Shown: in pieces, positions 35,709-47,603 of the stretch | How positions within the stretch are numbered: position 1 is the stretch's first letter | Layout: every line of letters starts with the position of its first letter | Source of the DNA: Deuterostichococcus epilithicus | Taxonomy: Eukaryota > Chlorophyta > Trebouxiophyceae > Prasiolales > Stichococcaceae | Length of the DNA: 64,000 bases | Direction of reading: 5' to 3' | Assembly: GCA_033439295.1 (NCBI GenBank) | Contig: JAVTLE010000003.1 | Span: 2,356,001 to 2,420,000 of the forward strand | Notes under the pieces: generated by a model | The model's database searches: none | What the model was told of the DNA's origin: nothing | What the model saw: the letters and a program-made list of their open reading frames with translations, nothing else | Made by a program: the position numbers and the translations under genes

Positions 35709-38326
35709 TGCCGCCGCCGCCGCCGGTCGGCAGCAGCTCGCCAGCCGAGATGTCCAGGCCGAGGCCGTCCGCGGCGTCCGCCGCCTGTTCAGCGGAGAGG
35801 TGCACCACAACGCAGGCGCCCGCGTGGCTGCAGCTGTTGGGACAATCCTGCAGGGCCACCAGCTCCTCCGCAGCTTCCACTGCGTCCTCGGTCCAGTAGC
35901 GCCAGTGCCGCGCGACGGCCTGGCGGCTGATGGGTTCCTGTGGGGCCAAACCTGCGTCTCAGCTTGTCATGATCGCCGCATTGCAGGAAAGATCTCCTGC
36001 CAGCTGTGCAAGCACTGCTGGAGGCGATTTGAGGCGACAGACTACGCGCTCTGTGGTCCCGCTCGAACAGCCCTGCGAGCGGCTGCCGCCAGGCTTGGAC
36101 ACTTCCTTGAGAACGAGAGCAAGGCCATCAATGCTGACATTGAGGTGTGATTGTGCTGTTTGCTGGAGAACGAGCAGTGCATGATTGTTGGAGGTGTCAG
36201 GTTGCCTAGCGACGTTCGGATTACTCGTAGCGCATCCTGATTTCACATTTCACATGTCGTTCGCCAGATTGCAGTGTGCTATCTAGACACTGGAGGGCAT
36301 ACAATGTTCTACAGTGGCCAAAACACAGCCCGCATGACAGGCGCTTGCGAGTATATTTCAAGTGCCTTGTGTCGTCACTCCAGAGAAGGCTGAGAGCTGG
36401 CAGCACCTCGGGAGGCACACTGCATGCAGCTTACAACCGCCCGGCTAACCAAGAGGTACTGCTGGCGATGATGTCAGTGCTGATGCGGACGGAGCCAAGG
36501 GTGAAGGGGACCGAGATGCTGCAGCGCGGCATCTGGCCGTCGACTTCTCACCTCTGCCACAACAAAGGGTGAGGAGCGAAAAGCAGAGGTGTAATGTAGC
36601 AGCCCTACTTTTTGCTCCTCACCTTTTGGTGGGCAGTTGTGAGAAGACGATGGCCCGATGCTACGATGCCACATAACAATCCACTTCAACCTCGGCTCAG
36701 ATTGCGTCAGCAACGACATCATCGCCTGTACCTCTCTTGGTATGCCGGGCCTTGTGCGCTGTATGCAGCTGTGCCGTTCCAAGCTTGTTCACGCGTTGCA
36801 ACACCGCATCGCACTAGCCTCATCGATCACTCTGTAGTAGAAGCACACAAGGAATTTTGTAGACAAGAGCCTTAAGCTTGCACCCTGGCCTACCTGCTTC
36901 CTGGAGACGCTGCCGCGGAAGTAGCGCAAGCCCGGCTCGTCCACCGGCGGGAACGCCGACAGCTGCAGCGTCGACGGCACGCCCTCTCGCTCGAAGCACA
37001 GCACCTCTGCGCCGTCCAGCAGGTCTGGCAGGTCCGCCTCTGGCCCCAGTGCCTGCCGGCATGCACATGCACATGTGAACTTGAGTATGCGGACATATGA
37101 CTCCGAGACCTGCATCATCTGGCCTCGCCAGGCAAGATGAGCCGTATCTGCACGCGAGATGATATACTGCTTGACGGCAGCTGATATGCAGAGAACAGAA
37201 GTGCTCGTGCAAAGATCACCCCCCCCCTTCCCCCCTCACCCTCGTCACAGCTTCTGCACGATGCAGGTCTCAGGGCAGCGCTCCAGACACTCTGTTCACT
37301 GCTGGTCACGAATGTGCGATCGAGATGCCGATGTCGAGAGCAGCAGCTCCTCACCTCGATGTGTGCCGCGCACTGGCGGTGGCACTCACACGACACTGAT
37401 GGCGCGCTACCGGGCCACGCCATGGCATCGACGAAGGGACACCGCATCCAGGCGTCCGGCTGGTCGACCAGCCGGCACGCCGGCAGCATGACGCGGCTGC
37501 AGTCGTCCCCGGCGCGTCCCCAGGGGCATCTGCGCGGCGTCGCCATTGTCCAGCCGTTGTGAGCCGGCAGCATGATGCAGAACAGCCATTGACGCTGGGC
37601 AAGGCGCCCAGATGAAACAACGCAAGCTGGCGGTATCGTGCGGTGTGTGCCCCCAAGCAGGCCCTGCAGCCGGTTTGCACAGCATGTCCGGCTTTCTGGG
37701 TGTTTTCCAAGCAAGCAGCAGCAAAGGCTGCTGCTGCTGGGCCGAGCAGAAGGTGAAGCCGCTGCTTTGCAGCGCATCTGGCCGATGACCATCCTGCAAG
37801 GTGCGCACTTGAGCCTGCTGTATATTGAGGCTTACAGTAGAATGCTCACCTGCACATGCCCAGCTCTCGGTCGCAGGTGCCCCACAGGCTGCACCCAACC
37901 GGGCAGCTGTGTCCGTGTCTATCCTTGTCTGCGTCGCCGCCCCTGCCACTACTGGCGTAGCTTCTGCCACTGCTGCCAGCTGTACCGCTGCCGCCGGCCG
38001 CGTTGAGGTGACCACTGCCGCCGCCCGCATTGCCGCTGCCGGCAACAAGCCCTGCCATAGTGGTCAGCTGCCTCGTACCAGGTACCAATGACCAGTGTGA
38101 ACCTGTAAACAGGTGCAAACAGCAGTTTGGCTGGACTCCAACGTCATCACTGGCAGCGTCTACTTGCCCCGCTGCTGGAGTAGCTACTGCCAAGACCATC
38201 AAATCAACATATTTGCACACCTGGCTGCAGCCGTCCTGACAGCGCCGCCAGCAGCAGTCCAGCAACCGCCGCGCCAGCCGCGAGTGCAACGACGGCCATG
38301 GCGCGGCGCCGCAGGTTGATTGCCAT
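30885..38326 (-). CDS. GT47 exostosin-like glycosyltransferase with EGF-like modules
   Basis: Sixteen exons, leftwards: 38326-38221, 38102-37850, 37529-37355, 37052-36894, 35937-35523, 35300-35160, 34903-34823, 34586-34450, 33873-33701, 33219-33117, 33022-32749, 32429-32289, 32043-31911, 31587-31529, 31336-31205, 30968-30885; about 854 aa. MAINLRRRAMAVVALAAGAA opens a type II Golgi anchor. A Gly/Ser linker follows, then Cys-rich EGF-like modules (SCPVGCSLWGTCDRELGMC; DCPNSCSHAGAC; ACPNDCSGAGTC with CRCGGGRFGADCS). The exostosin domain follows: LRIYIYELPHALVQ, ASLFLVPAQT, ADHILWWPGDQGF, RKTLLYFLGRLPPQ, CFCPTGHGFGMRIMEAIAYG with CIPVIVQ, and DDVRSYLEEVLPYERFSVRL. GT47 enzymes build cell-wall or glycoprotein glycans in the Golgi; the acceptor is unknown. 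Exon 5 contains a GGC tract whose frame breaks by one base. The seventh intron is GC-AG. The 33873 exon has a ghost copy upstream. Confidence 0.87.
33981..34037 (-). repeat. Ghost of GT47 exon 33873-33701
   Basis: On the leftward strand both encode FADHLGFNSARAAR (copy) or FADNLGFNQAHAAR (exon). The copy is followed by a stop-prone sequence and lies about 156 bp 5' of the exon. Confidence 0.8.
35646..35726. repeat. Coding CCG/GGC microsatellite with phase break
   Basis: About 25 CCG triplets on the plus strand (polyglycine in the leftward GT47 frame), with a single extra C near 35678 that changes repeat phase. Upstream and downstream of it the best coding frames differ by exactly one base. 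Confidence 0.85.
36449..36741. repeat. Large foldback inverted repeat inside a GT47 intron
   Basis: Arm A (36449-36586) and the reverse complement of arm B (36604-36741) align over about 138 bp, roughly 70-75% identical by eye, sharing GGCGATGATGT, GAGCC, CTTCTCAC and GGTGAGGAGC. The loop is about 17 nt. Transcribed from either strand it would form one long imperfect hairpin. Both arms read as similar peptides (AMMS..., then EPR, PS-SH, KG). It lies in the intron between GT47 exons 37052-36894 and 35937-35523. Confidence 0.85.
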
Positions 38327-39133
38327 TCTGGCGCCGGGCAATCGTCGCCTGGGCTGCCGCTCCTCAGTAGGTGGTCATTGAGGCAGGAGCCAGCACAATG
38401 TCTGGGCCGCACCGCAGCTGCACGAAGGTTGCAGAAGGTTGCAGACTGGCGGCTGATCGCGGCTGACCATCATGGCAGAGGGGTTTGTCTGAGTGATCGA
38501 AGATATGCCTCTGCCTGCTTCTTGCGAGCGTTTGACCATGGGCAAGGAATGAACACCTTCAACGGTCCCTGGCAACCTCGCACCCACAACCTTCGGCCCC
38601 AACGGTGCAATTTCGATTCAGGTGGCCGAAAGCCGATTGCAGATCGTCAGCTGCTGCAGTGCTGATCGATGTGTTGTCACCGCACCTGTCCAAGGCTTGG
38701 CCTGGGACGGGCAAAAGAGGGTCAGGAGTGCTGTGCGACGCACGGTCACGTCGTCACTGATCGCAGGATGGCAAAACAACGTCACAACACTCCAAAACTC
38801 GCGTAGAACAAGATTGCGCGTCTGCAAAACGGTCTTCCTCGGGTGTCTGTCGGGTGTCCGACAGGCGCGGGACTCGCAGGATGCACGCGCAACTCGGGGT
38901 CCCCTGATGCAAGCTGCGATAGTTTGAGCAGGCTTATCAGTGTCTGTTTTCCTACGTGGACACACAAGGATATAAGCTGCTGCTGGGCGATAATTGCTGG
39001 CGGCGCTGCATTGGTTGATCACGCAAAGAGCCGTCCAGAATGTGTAGACCGTGTTGATCAGACCCGCTCTTCCGACGGTGTCCTGCATCTTCTAGACTCC
39101 ACGTACACTACACTTTGCGGCCCGGCAAGCTGC
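38327..39133. other. Divergent intergenic region (GT47 / OGG1)
   Basis: Holds the 5' flanks of the leftward GT47 gene and the rightward OGG1 gene. No supported ORF or RNA. A short GGGTGTC/TGTCGGGTGTC duplication sits near 38838-38860. Confidence 0.4.
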
Positions 39134-42100
39134 ATGCTCCAGTCCGCCAGCAGCGCAGCATCGCGTGTTGTTAACTCTGCCGCGCCACGCTGCCGCACAG
39201 CGCTCTCAGCTCATTTGATCCTCCTCTTTGGACCACCACCGTCAAGCCCTGCAGTCCGCCTTGCGTGTTCTCAGCAGTTGGGTCAGCCGCTGTGCTCTGT
39301 CTTCGCGCTGCGGCGGAAGCGACACCGTGCTGCAGTCAGGGCCGCCAGCGCGGCCGCGCCGCTGATACTGCAGCGGCGGCGACGAAGCATGGTGGCTCTC
39401 GCTGCTGCTGACGGGGCGGAGAACGAGGCGCAAGACGCAGGGTGGGTCCCCGCCATCCAGCCGTGCGCCGGCGGCGCTACCTGCACCCTGCATCCTGCTT
39501 CCCCGCATCCCGCTCGCGGGTGCAAGATGCTGACGCCTGATGGTTGCCACTGACATGCAGCGTGCTCCAGATCCTTGACAGTGACGCCCTGGATGCGAAG
39601 GCTCACCTGTCACGGTCCAGTCACACGTGATGCATGTGCAGGGAGTGGCGGTCACTCGGGGCACCGTCGCATGAGGTGCAGCTGCGCTTCACGCTGCCGA
39701 CGGGGCAGAGCTTCCGCTGGCGGCCCACCGGACCCGGCGAGTTCACCGGCGTCGTCGGCAGCCGCGTGGTGAGCTGCTCCGCAGGGACTCGCATGCTGCT
39801 GGGCGTCACCCTGAGCATCTCGCGAGGCACGCCGCATCTTATTTGCCTGAAAAGGCGAACTCGCATGCAGCACCTCAAGATGCTGAACTTTCCCTGCTTT
39901 CCTGCACCACACCACCGCATGCCCTGCACACCCAGCCATTTCAGGGCCACACACGCCCAAAACGACGCTGCCCTAAACATCCGCCTGCACACACTCCCCT
40001 GCAGTTCGGGCTTTGAAGCTCAGGTGTGCCACGCCCCGCCGGCCCCGCTCTTCAGCCTGCGGCAGCAGCCGGACGACCTGGCAGACCTGAGTTCATCCAG
40101 TTCGCTGATTTGCCGTGTCCCGCCGGCCCTTGCAGTTCCGGCTGCGGCAGGAGGCGAATGACGTGGCGTATGCGGTGCTGGCGCGGGGCGCCGACACGCC
40201 GCCGGCTGGCGACGCCGCGGCACTGCGGGACTACTTCAACCTGGAGTCCCGGCTGGCGCCGCTCGCTGCCGGGTGGGCTGCGGCGGACAAGCGCTTCCGG
40301 GATGTGCACCCCTACATCCTCGGTAAGCTGAATTCCTGAATTTCGATTTCAATTTCAAGTTCGATTCCAGTTGAGCGCTCACTGGCTGCACACCGCAGAC
40401 ACATGCAATTGCTCCACGGTCGCAATCACATGGGTGCATCAGCGGTAAGCATATCCAGGGCACGGCAGCTGCAGCATACAACACCTGCCAAAGCGCCCAG
40501 AAATTCGCAAGATGTGCCATCGAAAGCCAAGGCACCGGTTTGACAAGAACCTGCAGCACCCTCAGGGCAGCTCCGTTGCAGTCGCGGCGGACCCAGACTG
40601 GCGACTGGCGCCCTGGCTCGTGCAGGCGCGCGGGTGCTGAGACAGGACCCGGTGGAGTGCCTCTTTGAGTTCATCTGCAGCAGCAACAACCACATATCCC
40701 GCATCCACGGCATGGTGGAGCGGCTGTGCCGCGACTTTGGCACGCGGCTGCACGCGACGCCGGCACTCACAGGTGGGCCACTCTGGACTGCATGGCTTCT
40801 ATAAACTATTTCAGCGATTTTCCCTCCTGCAAGCGGTGGTACGCTGCAGCATTCGCAGTGTGTGACTCGGTGCACTGTGACGCGGTGACGTCCCTTCGAT
40901 TTGGCTGCAGTATGTCTGCCCAGGGCGAGCTCTTGCATCGCCAATGCGCTGCAACGGCTTGACGCATATGGAACTTCCTGGCGCTGTTGCGCGGCGCTGC
41001 GCATAAGAGCGATCGAGATTCGTGTGGTCATCCCATTGAGGCCTTGCGGTGCAGGTGAGGGAGAGGAGGGCAGCGCGGCGCCGGGGCTGGAGTTTTTCGC
41101 ATTTCCCACCCTGGAGCAGCTGAGCGCCGCCACTGAGGCGCACCTGCGCAGCCAGGGGTTCGGCTACAGGTGCACTGCCGACTGATCGAGAGACGTCAGG
41201 AAACTTTAGGGATGAGGTGCTCTGTCGGACTCTCAGGAGCAGCAACGGTCAGCAAGACCCCCGGCGTCGGGAGGCCGGCGCTGTCACCTGGAAGATCTTC
41301 ACCTGCGCCGCACAAGCCTATCCGACAGCGGGAGCGGCCAGCCTGGCTGCGCGCCAGCATTGGCACAGCGTGCAGGCTGGAGCCTGCAGCACATGCTGCA
41401 TGTGCGGGTCGCGGCGGCGCCAGCCGGCCGGCGGCGTTGCCATGCCGCTGCACACTGGCTGCAGACCCTCCACACCATCCAACCATGTCAGATCTGCTCT
41501 GATCATACCCTTCCGAAACCCTTCCAAAACCCTTCCGTCTCCCTGCTGCAGGGCCAAGTTCATCACGGGCTCTGTGGCGCAGCTGCTGGCACGGCCGGGC
41601 GGTGGCGCCGCCTGGCTGCTGGGCCTGCGGAGGGTTCCATACCCCGAGGCCGCCGAGGCGCTGTGCTCGCTGCCAGGCGTCGGCCCCAAGGTGGCCATCA
41701 GTTCCTGTTTCTGCCAGAAGTTCCAAGTCTGCATCTGTAATGACGCCGTTCGGATTGGCGTTTGCTTCAAGGTTGCCTGTGCGAAGTGCCAAGCTTCAGG
41801 GCCATGCAAATGCCTGGAAAGACTCCCATTCAGCCGTCCATGGTAGGTTGGCCATCGCAGCTGCAGCGTCGCCCTGCATCAGTTTGTCCTCAGCAATCGG
41901 TTCAGCCTCGCTGCATGGGCATTGCGGCGACTATATTGCATTTCTGTGCCGTGTTTTGACATCGGCACCATCATTTGCATCGGCACAGGTGGCGGCGTGC
42001 GTCTGCCTGTTTGCCCTGGACAAGGCGGATGCAATCCCGGTGGACACGCACGTTTGGCAGCTAGCATGCCGCTACTACACGCCCCACCTGCGCAACAAGA

Positions 42101-43328
42101 CGCTCACAAAATTGGTGCGTTCGCCTTCGATCCTTTGACAAGTACAGGGCAACCGCTGTGAGAACGGATACCCAGGTGCCCAGGTGCCCTTGTCGCCTGC
42201 AGTGCTTCAGGGACTTGACCCCGGATCTCCTGTTGCAAGCTCGTTTCCATGGCACAGAGGTTGCGCCGCCACCGGGTTGGCTTCGAAAGCTGCCCGCTGT
42301 GCAGCCTGTTCAGAAGTCCGCCACGGCCGTGCCATAATGCTGCCGCAGCGCAACACTTTTCGTGTGAAGGAGCTGATCTCATGTGATCTTCCTACCGCAG
42401 GTTATGGAGATGGTGCAGGCTGCGTTTGTCGAGCGCTTTGGGCCGTATGCTGGTTGGGCGCACAATACGCTGTTCATTGCAGAGCTGGCCTCCCAGCAGG
42501 TATGCCCAGCTGAGACTGCGGAAGGCCTGGGTCGGGCATATCCAGCCGCTGCACAAGCCCGTCAAACTTCCTTGGCAAGCTCTTACCATGCTGAAGAGTT
42601 TCGTGCGCCACACCACTTGCTCCAGGCTGGCAACATCTATGTAGGGCCCAGCCCTCGAGCGGGAATCCATCTGGGCATTGCAGGAGCACCTGCCAGAGCG
42701 CCTGCGGAGCGCCAGAAGCAGCAAATCGCCGGCCAAGCGGAAGCAGCAGCCGGCAATCGGTGCAGACCAAGCCGTCCTCGCACAGGCCCCAGACACGTCA
42801 GGAGGGGCTGCAGTTGGCGCAGCATCGGCCCTTGATGAAGCCCTGTCGACCGGCACCCCAAGTTCGGCTGGCGGCGTCAAGGTTGAGAGCAGTGTGCTGG
42901 TGGAGAGCTCTGCGACGGCAACGGCGGCGGCGGCGGCGGCGGTGGCAGTGAGCGCTGCCCTCCCGGCCGCAGCTGGCGGCACTGTCGCCAGCGCGGCGGC
43001 CAGCAGTCAGCACACTGCGCAGACGGCGACAGTGGTGAAGGTGCAAGCGAGCGGCGACGCTGTGCTCGCTGCCACGACCGGCGAGGACGTCGCCACGCCC
43101 ACGAAGCGGCGGCGGCGGGCCAGCGCATCACAGAAGGCAGGCAGCGGGCGCAGCGATGGCATTGACGACACTGCCAGGCGAAGGTCCGCCCCCGCAGGGC
43201 CGCTGACCCCAGAGCAGCGTGAAGCGGCGACAGGCCGCCGCAGCGGGCGCATCAGCAGCAAGTTGGCCCTGCCACGCAGGCTGCTGGCAAACGGCTCTGG
43301 CAGCGATGGCGAGGCCTCGGCAGGATGA
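39134..43328 (+). CDS. OGG1: OGG1, 8-oxoguanine DNA glycosylase/AP lyase
   Basis: Nine exons with matching phases: 39134-39441, 39642-39768, 40136-40322, 40626-40772, 41055-41169, 41552-41690, 41989-42114, 42401-42499, 42684-43328; about 630 aa. It excises 8-oxoguanine opposite C and nicks the abasic site. The OGG_N domain is clear ([49 protein letters not shown]). The helix-hairpin-helix motif LPGVGPKVA carries the catalytic Lys (about residue 341), followed by [11 protein letters not shown] with the conserved Asp (about 360). About 80 Arg/Ser/Ala-rich residues precede an internal Met (39389), so organelle targeting from the first Met is possible. The 215-aa C-terminal exon is Ala-rich and basic ([18 protein letters not shown]), longer than usual for OGG1. 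The stop is at 43328. Confidence 0.95.
40032..40080 (+). repeat. Ghost of OGG1 exon 3
   Basis: Resembles 40118-40165. Shares CGCCGGCCC, CTGCGGCAG and a following GACGACCTGGC against [20 protein letters not shown] compares with [12 protein letters not shown]. Confidence 0.7.
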
Positions 43329-44213
43329 TATTGAGGCCGGACCGTGGCGCCGTGCGGCTGGCGCCGGGGCCAGCCAGCGGCGCCGAAAGCTGTCGGACCG
43401 ACATTTTCGGTGCACCACAGTCGGTGGCTGCTGTACAACCTCTACACCTGTGTCGACCGGCCCTGATGGGCCCTTGCTGTGCGGGACGCTTGTCGCTGGA
43501 TCGAGTGTGCCAAAACGCAAAACCCTAGCAACCGAGATGTCGCAACGAGACCCCTTGACGAAACCTCGCACGGGTTCGGCAGGCAACATTGGCACCATCG
43601 CGCACGACACCGGCCGCAAATCTTGAGAACGCACGTATCCACGAACGAGCGGGCGCAGCGTCGTGACGGATAGCAGGTGGACGCAGCCGCAGCTTGCAGA
43701 AACCGTCGTTTGAGTCAGAGGGGTTCCCCGTTAGCTACGGCGACACATGCCGGGCCACAGCGGTCGTGACTCCCAAAATCCTCGAACGAGTCCCTCTCAT
43801 GGGCCCGTTTCGTATCAGGTGAGCAGGGTTGCAGCGCATGGGTTGGTCGGAACACTAAACTCACCCATTCAGCGAGGTTGCTTCCGTTTACGGGCGCCAG
43901 CGTGCATCCGACGCTTTCTCGCTTTCCGGAACTGCCTTCAGCGGCCACCAACTTACTGAAGATCGACACCTCGGTCGGGGCCATTCTGACTTAGAGCGGC
44001 GCGCGGCGGCAAGCCGTCGCAGAGCCCCTAGTCGGTGTTGCAACAGACTCGGCTGAGGTGAGTGAGCGTTTTTGCAAACTTGAGTCGGCACACTCAACAT
44101 TACGTTATTGAGCGCAACGGGAAAACCTGCCGTTGCCACAACAGCAGCATAGGTCCAAGGGCTGATAGCATTCAAACAGGTTCCTGCAGCTGCTAAGCTT
44201 GATGACATACACG
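43329..44213. other. Intergenic between OGG1 and the Nudix gene
   Basis: Same-strand interval of about 880 bp. No supported coding exon; the ORFs are shadows. It holds the OGG1 3' end and probably the Nudix promoter. A telomere-like AAAACCCTAG occurs near 43521. Confidence 0.4.
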
Positions 44214-46405
44214 ATGAGTGACGCCGCTTCAGTCACCTGTGCCCACGGGGTGGGCGCGGCGGCAGGCGCCAGCCATCGCTAACTTCCCATGCGCGCGGCC
44301 AATGCAGGCAGCAGGCTGATCAGATGGGCATCTGACACGCAATTCACTGTCTCCTCACATATCTTCAACGGTTAATAGATGAAAAGTCCTGTAAAAGCAG
44401 CAATTCTCCCATTGCTGCGTGGTTTGCGCAGAGGGTGAGCGCGGCAGAAAACGGGCAGGCGCCGCCGGCGGAGGCGGCAGCCGGCTGGGACGACCTGAAG
44501 CGCCGCAGCCGCAGCCAGCTGGCGCTCGTCTGCTGCGTGGCGCTGGTGCTGATGGTGGGCGCTGTCACGACGCTGCACGACAAGCTGAGGGGGGAGACTG
44601 TAGACTTGGACCGGCAGGACGTTGGAGCGCCGGCGGTCACTGGTGAGGCACATGCTCTTTGGGGACACAGCATGGGCACACTGCATGGACAGGCTTGCCG
44701 TTTGGGCCGAGCCCGGCAGGTGGTAGAGGCTGTGCAGTGTCGCTCCTTGGCGAGCGCGCTGGTGCTGGCAGGCAGTTCTGCCGGAGGCCATCGGCGTGTG
44801 CCAGGGCGCCGGGCGGAGCGCGGGAAGCTGCAGCCATCAGCCCATGCCCTGCAGCTGTGCTACAATTAGAGCTGCACGAGCAGCTTGCGCCGTGCGTCCC
44901 TCAGCGCCACCGCGGCGGCGGCGGTCATGACGGCGCCGAGTCACCGCCGCTGAGGACCGTCCCTCCCCAAGCGCCTGCACATGCTGCAACATCCCACGCC
45001 CACAGAACAGCGCCGCCGACCTGGCGCGTGTGCTCGGACGTGCAGGTGCACCTGCGGCACGGGACGTGGACGCCCCCGGCCCCGTGGGTATTGAGGGGGT
45101 GGAAAAGGTCGGCGCCGGCATGATGTTCCTGTGAGTCCCTGCCTTCATCGCCTGATCTGTTTGTTCACCCCTGGCGTGCATGCACGCATCTTGCTTGGCA
45201 TGTCTTACACTCTCGAGAGGGCTTCGTCTGTCCTGCTTGCCAGAGCCTACACATCACATCCGAGGCGTCTACCCGCGAGCCTGTGCCCGTCAACACCTTG
45301 TGCAAGACAGTGGTGCATCATGCGTTTTCATGTCGCAGAGCGGCGCAGCCTACCTGCGCAGCTGCGAGTGTCACCCTGCCACCCAACCCCCTAGTGACTT
45401 TCAAGTTCGACACCTCCCAGGTCGGATGGCCAGGTGCTGCTACTGCGGCGCAACAGCCTGCACCACCACGACAAGTGGGGGCTGCCCGGCGGCAACATCG
45501 ATGACGCGGACCCAGACCTCATATCCACAGCGCGGCGGGAGGCGGTGGAGGAGCTGGGCAGTCTGCCAGAGTACACCCTGAAGGGCGACATTCTCACCAT
45601 GTAAGGGGCCGGCGGGTGCTTTCTGCTTCATGTCTCTTCCGTCATGTCCGTCACCAGCGAATGGCCACAATGCGAGACAGAGGCTCCTGTGGCAGCGGGG
45701 CTGGGCAGCCTGCCGGAGTACATGCTCAGCGGGGCGACACTCTGGCTGTGCGAGGCCTCTATCTGTTGCCTTGACAGCACTCAGTCCAATGCAAGCTCGG
45801 TGAAGACGCACGGCTTGCGGGGGCATGTGTGCGGCCGGTTGCAGAGCAAATGTTGCGCCGCCGGAAGTTCACAACCCAGTCACACCCCTCTTTCAGCATC
45901 TACTCGTAGTGCCCAGCGCTGAGCAGCGTGACATGTTGGACGCGGGCACGAAGTGACATGGCAGCACACAGTGGCCACACTCAGCTGAACATCGTCGCCG
46001 ATTCTGGCGCCACCACGGCTTGCAGGCGGGGGAAGCAGAACCAGAAACACTACACGGTGTACCTGGCAGCGGTGTCGCCGGAGGCGCGCGAGAAATTCGC
46101 GCCCCAGCTCAACGAGGAGCACTCAGCATGGCGGTGGATGCCGCTCCGGGTGAGTTGTCGACCCTTCCGACCTGGCCCCAGAGATTGGGGAATCTGAAAC
46201 CTCCAGGAGATGGTCGAATCCAATTTGGAACCGCCTCTCACACTGGCCCAACCCCCTGCCGACCAGCCGAGGCGCCTCAACACGCTTCTGCTTGCTGCCT
46301 GCGCAGGAGGCGTTTGAGCGGGAAGACCTGCACCCTGTGGTGAAAAGGGTCTTCAAAAAAGGCGCCCAGCACCGCGGCGCCGTGCTGGAGGCGGCTGCAC
46401 CCTGA
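44214..46405 (+). CDS. Membrane-anchored Nudix hydrolase
   Basis: Exons 44214-44249, 44432-44642, 45046-45130, 45421-45600, 46026-46149, 46307-46405; phases agree; about 244 aa. The first exon (MSDAASVTCAHG; an in-frame ATG also lies at 44202) is less certain. Exon 2 has a basic patch then the membrane segment LALVCCVALVLMVGAV. The catalytic part is GQVLLLRRNSLHHHDKWGLP, GGNIDDADPD and ARREAVEELGSLPEY. REAVEELG matches the REUXEEXGU half of the Nudix box. The upstream half has Asp in place of the usual Glu and one extra residue. KHYTVYLAAVS, EEHSAWRWM and EREDLHPVVKRVF finish the fold. Nudix enzymes cleave nucleoside-diphosphate-linked substrates; the substrate is not predictable here. The intron after exon 4 carries a copy of that exon's end. 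Confidence 0.85.
45697..45742 (+). repeat. Ghost of Nudix exon 4 end, in the downstream intron
   Basis: Resembles 45548-45592. GCTGGGCAGCCTGCCGGAGTACA compared with the exon differs at two positions; GLGSLPEYMLSGATL against ELGSLPEYTLKGDIL. Confidence 0.8.
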
Positions 46406-47603
46406 AGGGATGGCAGCTGCGGCGGCGGCACCAGACTGGCCAGGGGGCCGGACGGCGGGGGCGGCACATGGCTGCGTCGCGCGGCGGCCGTCAGTGGATG
46501 CCGAGTAAGGGTGCCAAGCTAGGAGTAGTATGCGTGCTGGGGCACCTGCCACCGTGGGTGTCGATAGCGGCAACCGCGGCTGCGGGAAGCTGGAAGCTGC
46601 GAGCGGCGGCTCGAGGACCTGGGGGCACTTCTCGGAGAGGGATGTGAGCGATGCAGCTGCAGCAAGGGGGCATCGGCGTGTGAGCTGGGGAGCAGGTCGA
46701 GGCACACCGGTGCGGATGCAGTTGAGAGCGGACAGGGGCCTTCAAGGTTGCCGCACAGCAACGCGCGTCTGCAGGGTTGCCTGGATTTGAATGATCGGAC
46801 AAGGAGCTGCCTTGGCAGAATGATCCCGAACGCAGCACGGAATACTCAAACTGGAGTTGGGGAGCCAGCGGGGAAGGACAATTGCTTTGGTTTGTACAGG
46901 CAATGCCGGGGACTGGTTTGAAGAGTGCGCCATCAAAACCTCGGACGCGCCTCCAGCAGCCACTTTTCCAGACCATTTGCCAACTACCGCGCAAGTTGCG
47001 GCACCACACTCCCATTCGAGTTGCACACTCATCCGAAGTACCTAAACACATGGCAGGCAAACAGAACTCCGTCCGAGAGGTAATACTAAAATAGACTGCA
47101 AGCTCGAGTAGAAATCTAAGATGTGACGGTTCTGCCGCACTGCAAGACCATACCTACGCAGCTTGCTCGAGTGATGTGAGAGTCGGCCTGAGCGTCGGTG
47201 CAGGCGTCGGCCCCATGCCACGGTGACCATGCTGCCAATCCAGCCTCGCTCCAGGGTGAATGGACAAGGCGGGCCGGCTGGGTCCAATGCGACCGCCGCA
47301 AAATATCAATGGCCGAACCCAGAGGAACTGAGGCGCGAGAGCAACGTCTCAGCAGCCGTGATCGAGCAGCACGCCGATGCCAAGGCGGAGTCTGCATCGC
47401 ATGCTGCTCGATTGCGGCTCAAAGGTGCGGCAACAACCTACAATCTGCAAGAGCAGCCGCAGCGGGGCTCAGCAGGAAGCCGGTCAAGGGCTTCCAGCTG
47501 CCGGGGACACCGGCGGCGGGCGCGTGCCCGCCGCCGAGCCGGGGGCATCCTGCGCATGAGCCTCTGGGGGTCACGCTATGTCATCTTCCCGTGGCAGGAC
47601 TTT
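46406..47603. other. Convergent intergenic region (Nudix / SPX)
   Basis: A rightward open stretch at about 47229-47430 (includes PEELRRESNVSAAVIEQHAD) looks mildly helical and ends at a GTGCGG donor-like site, so a short unmodelled gene is possible. I find no phase-consistent partner exons. Nothing else is supported. Confidence 0.3.
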
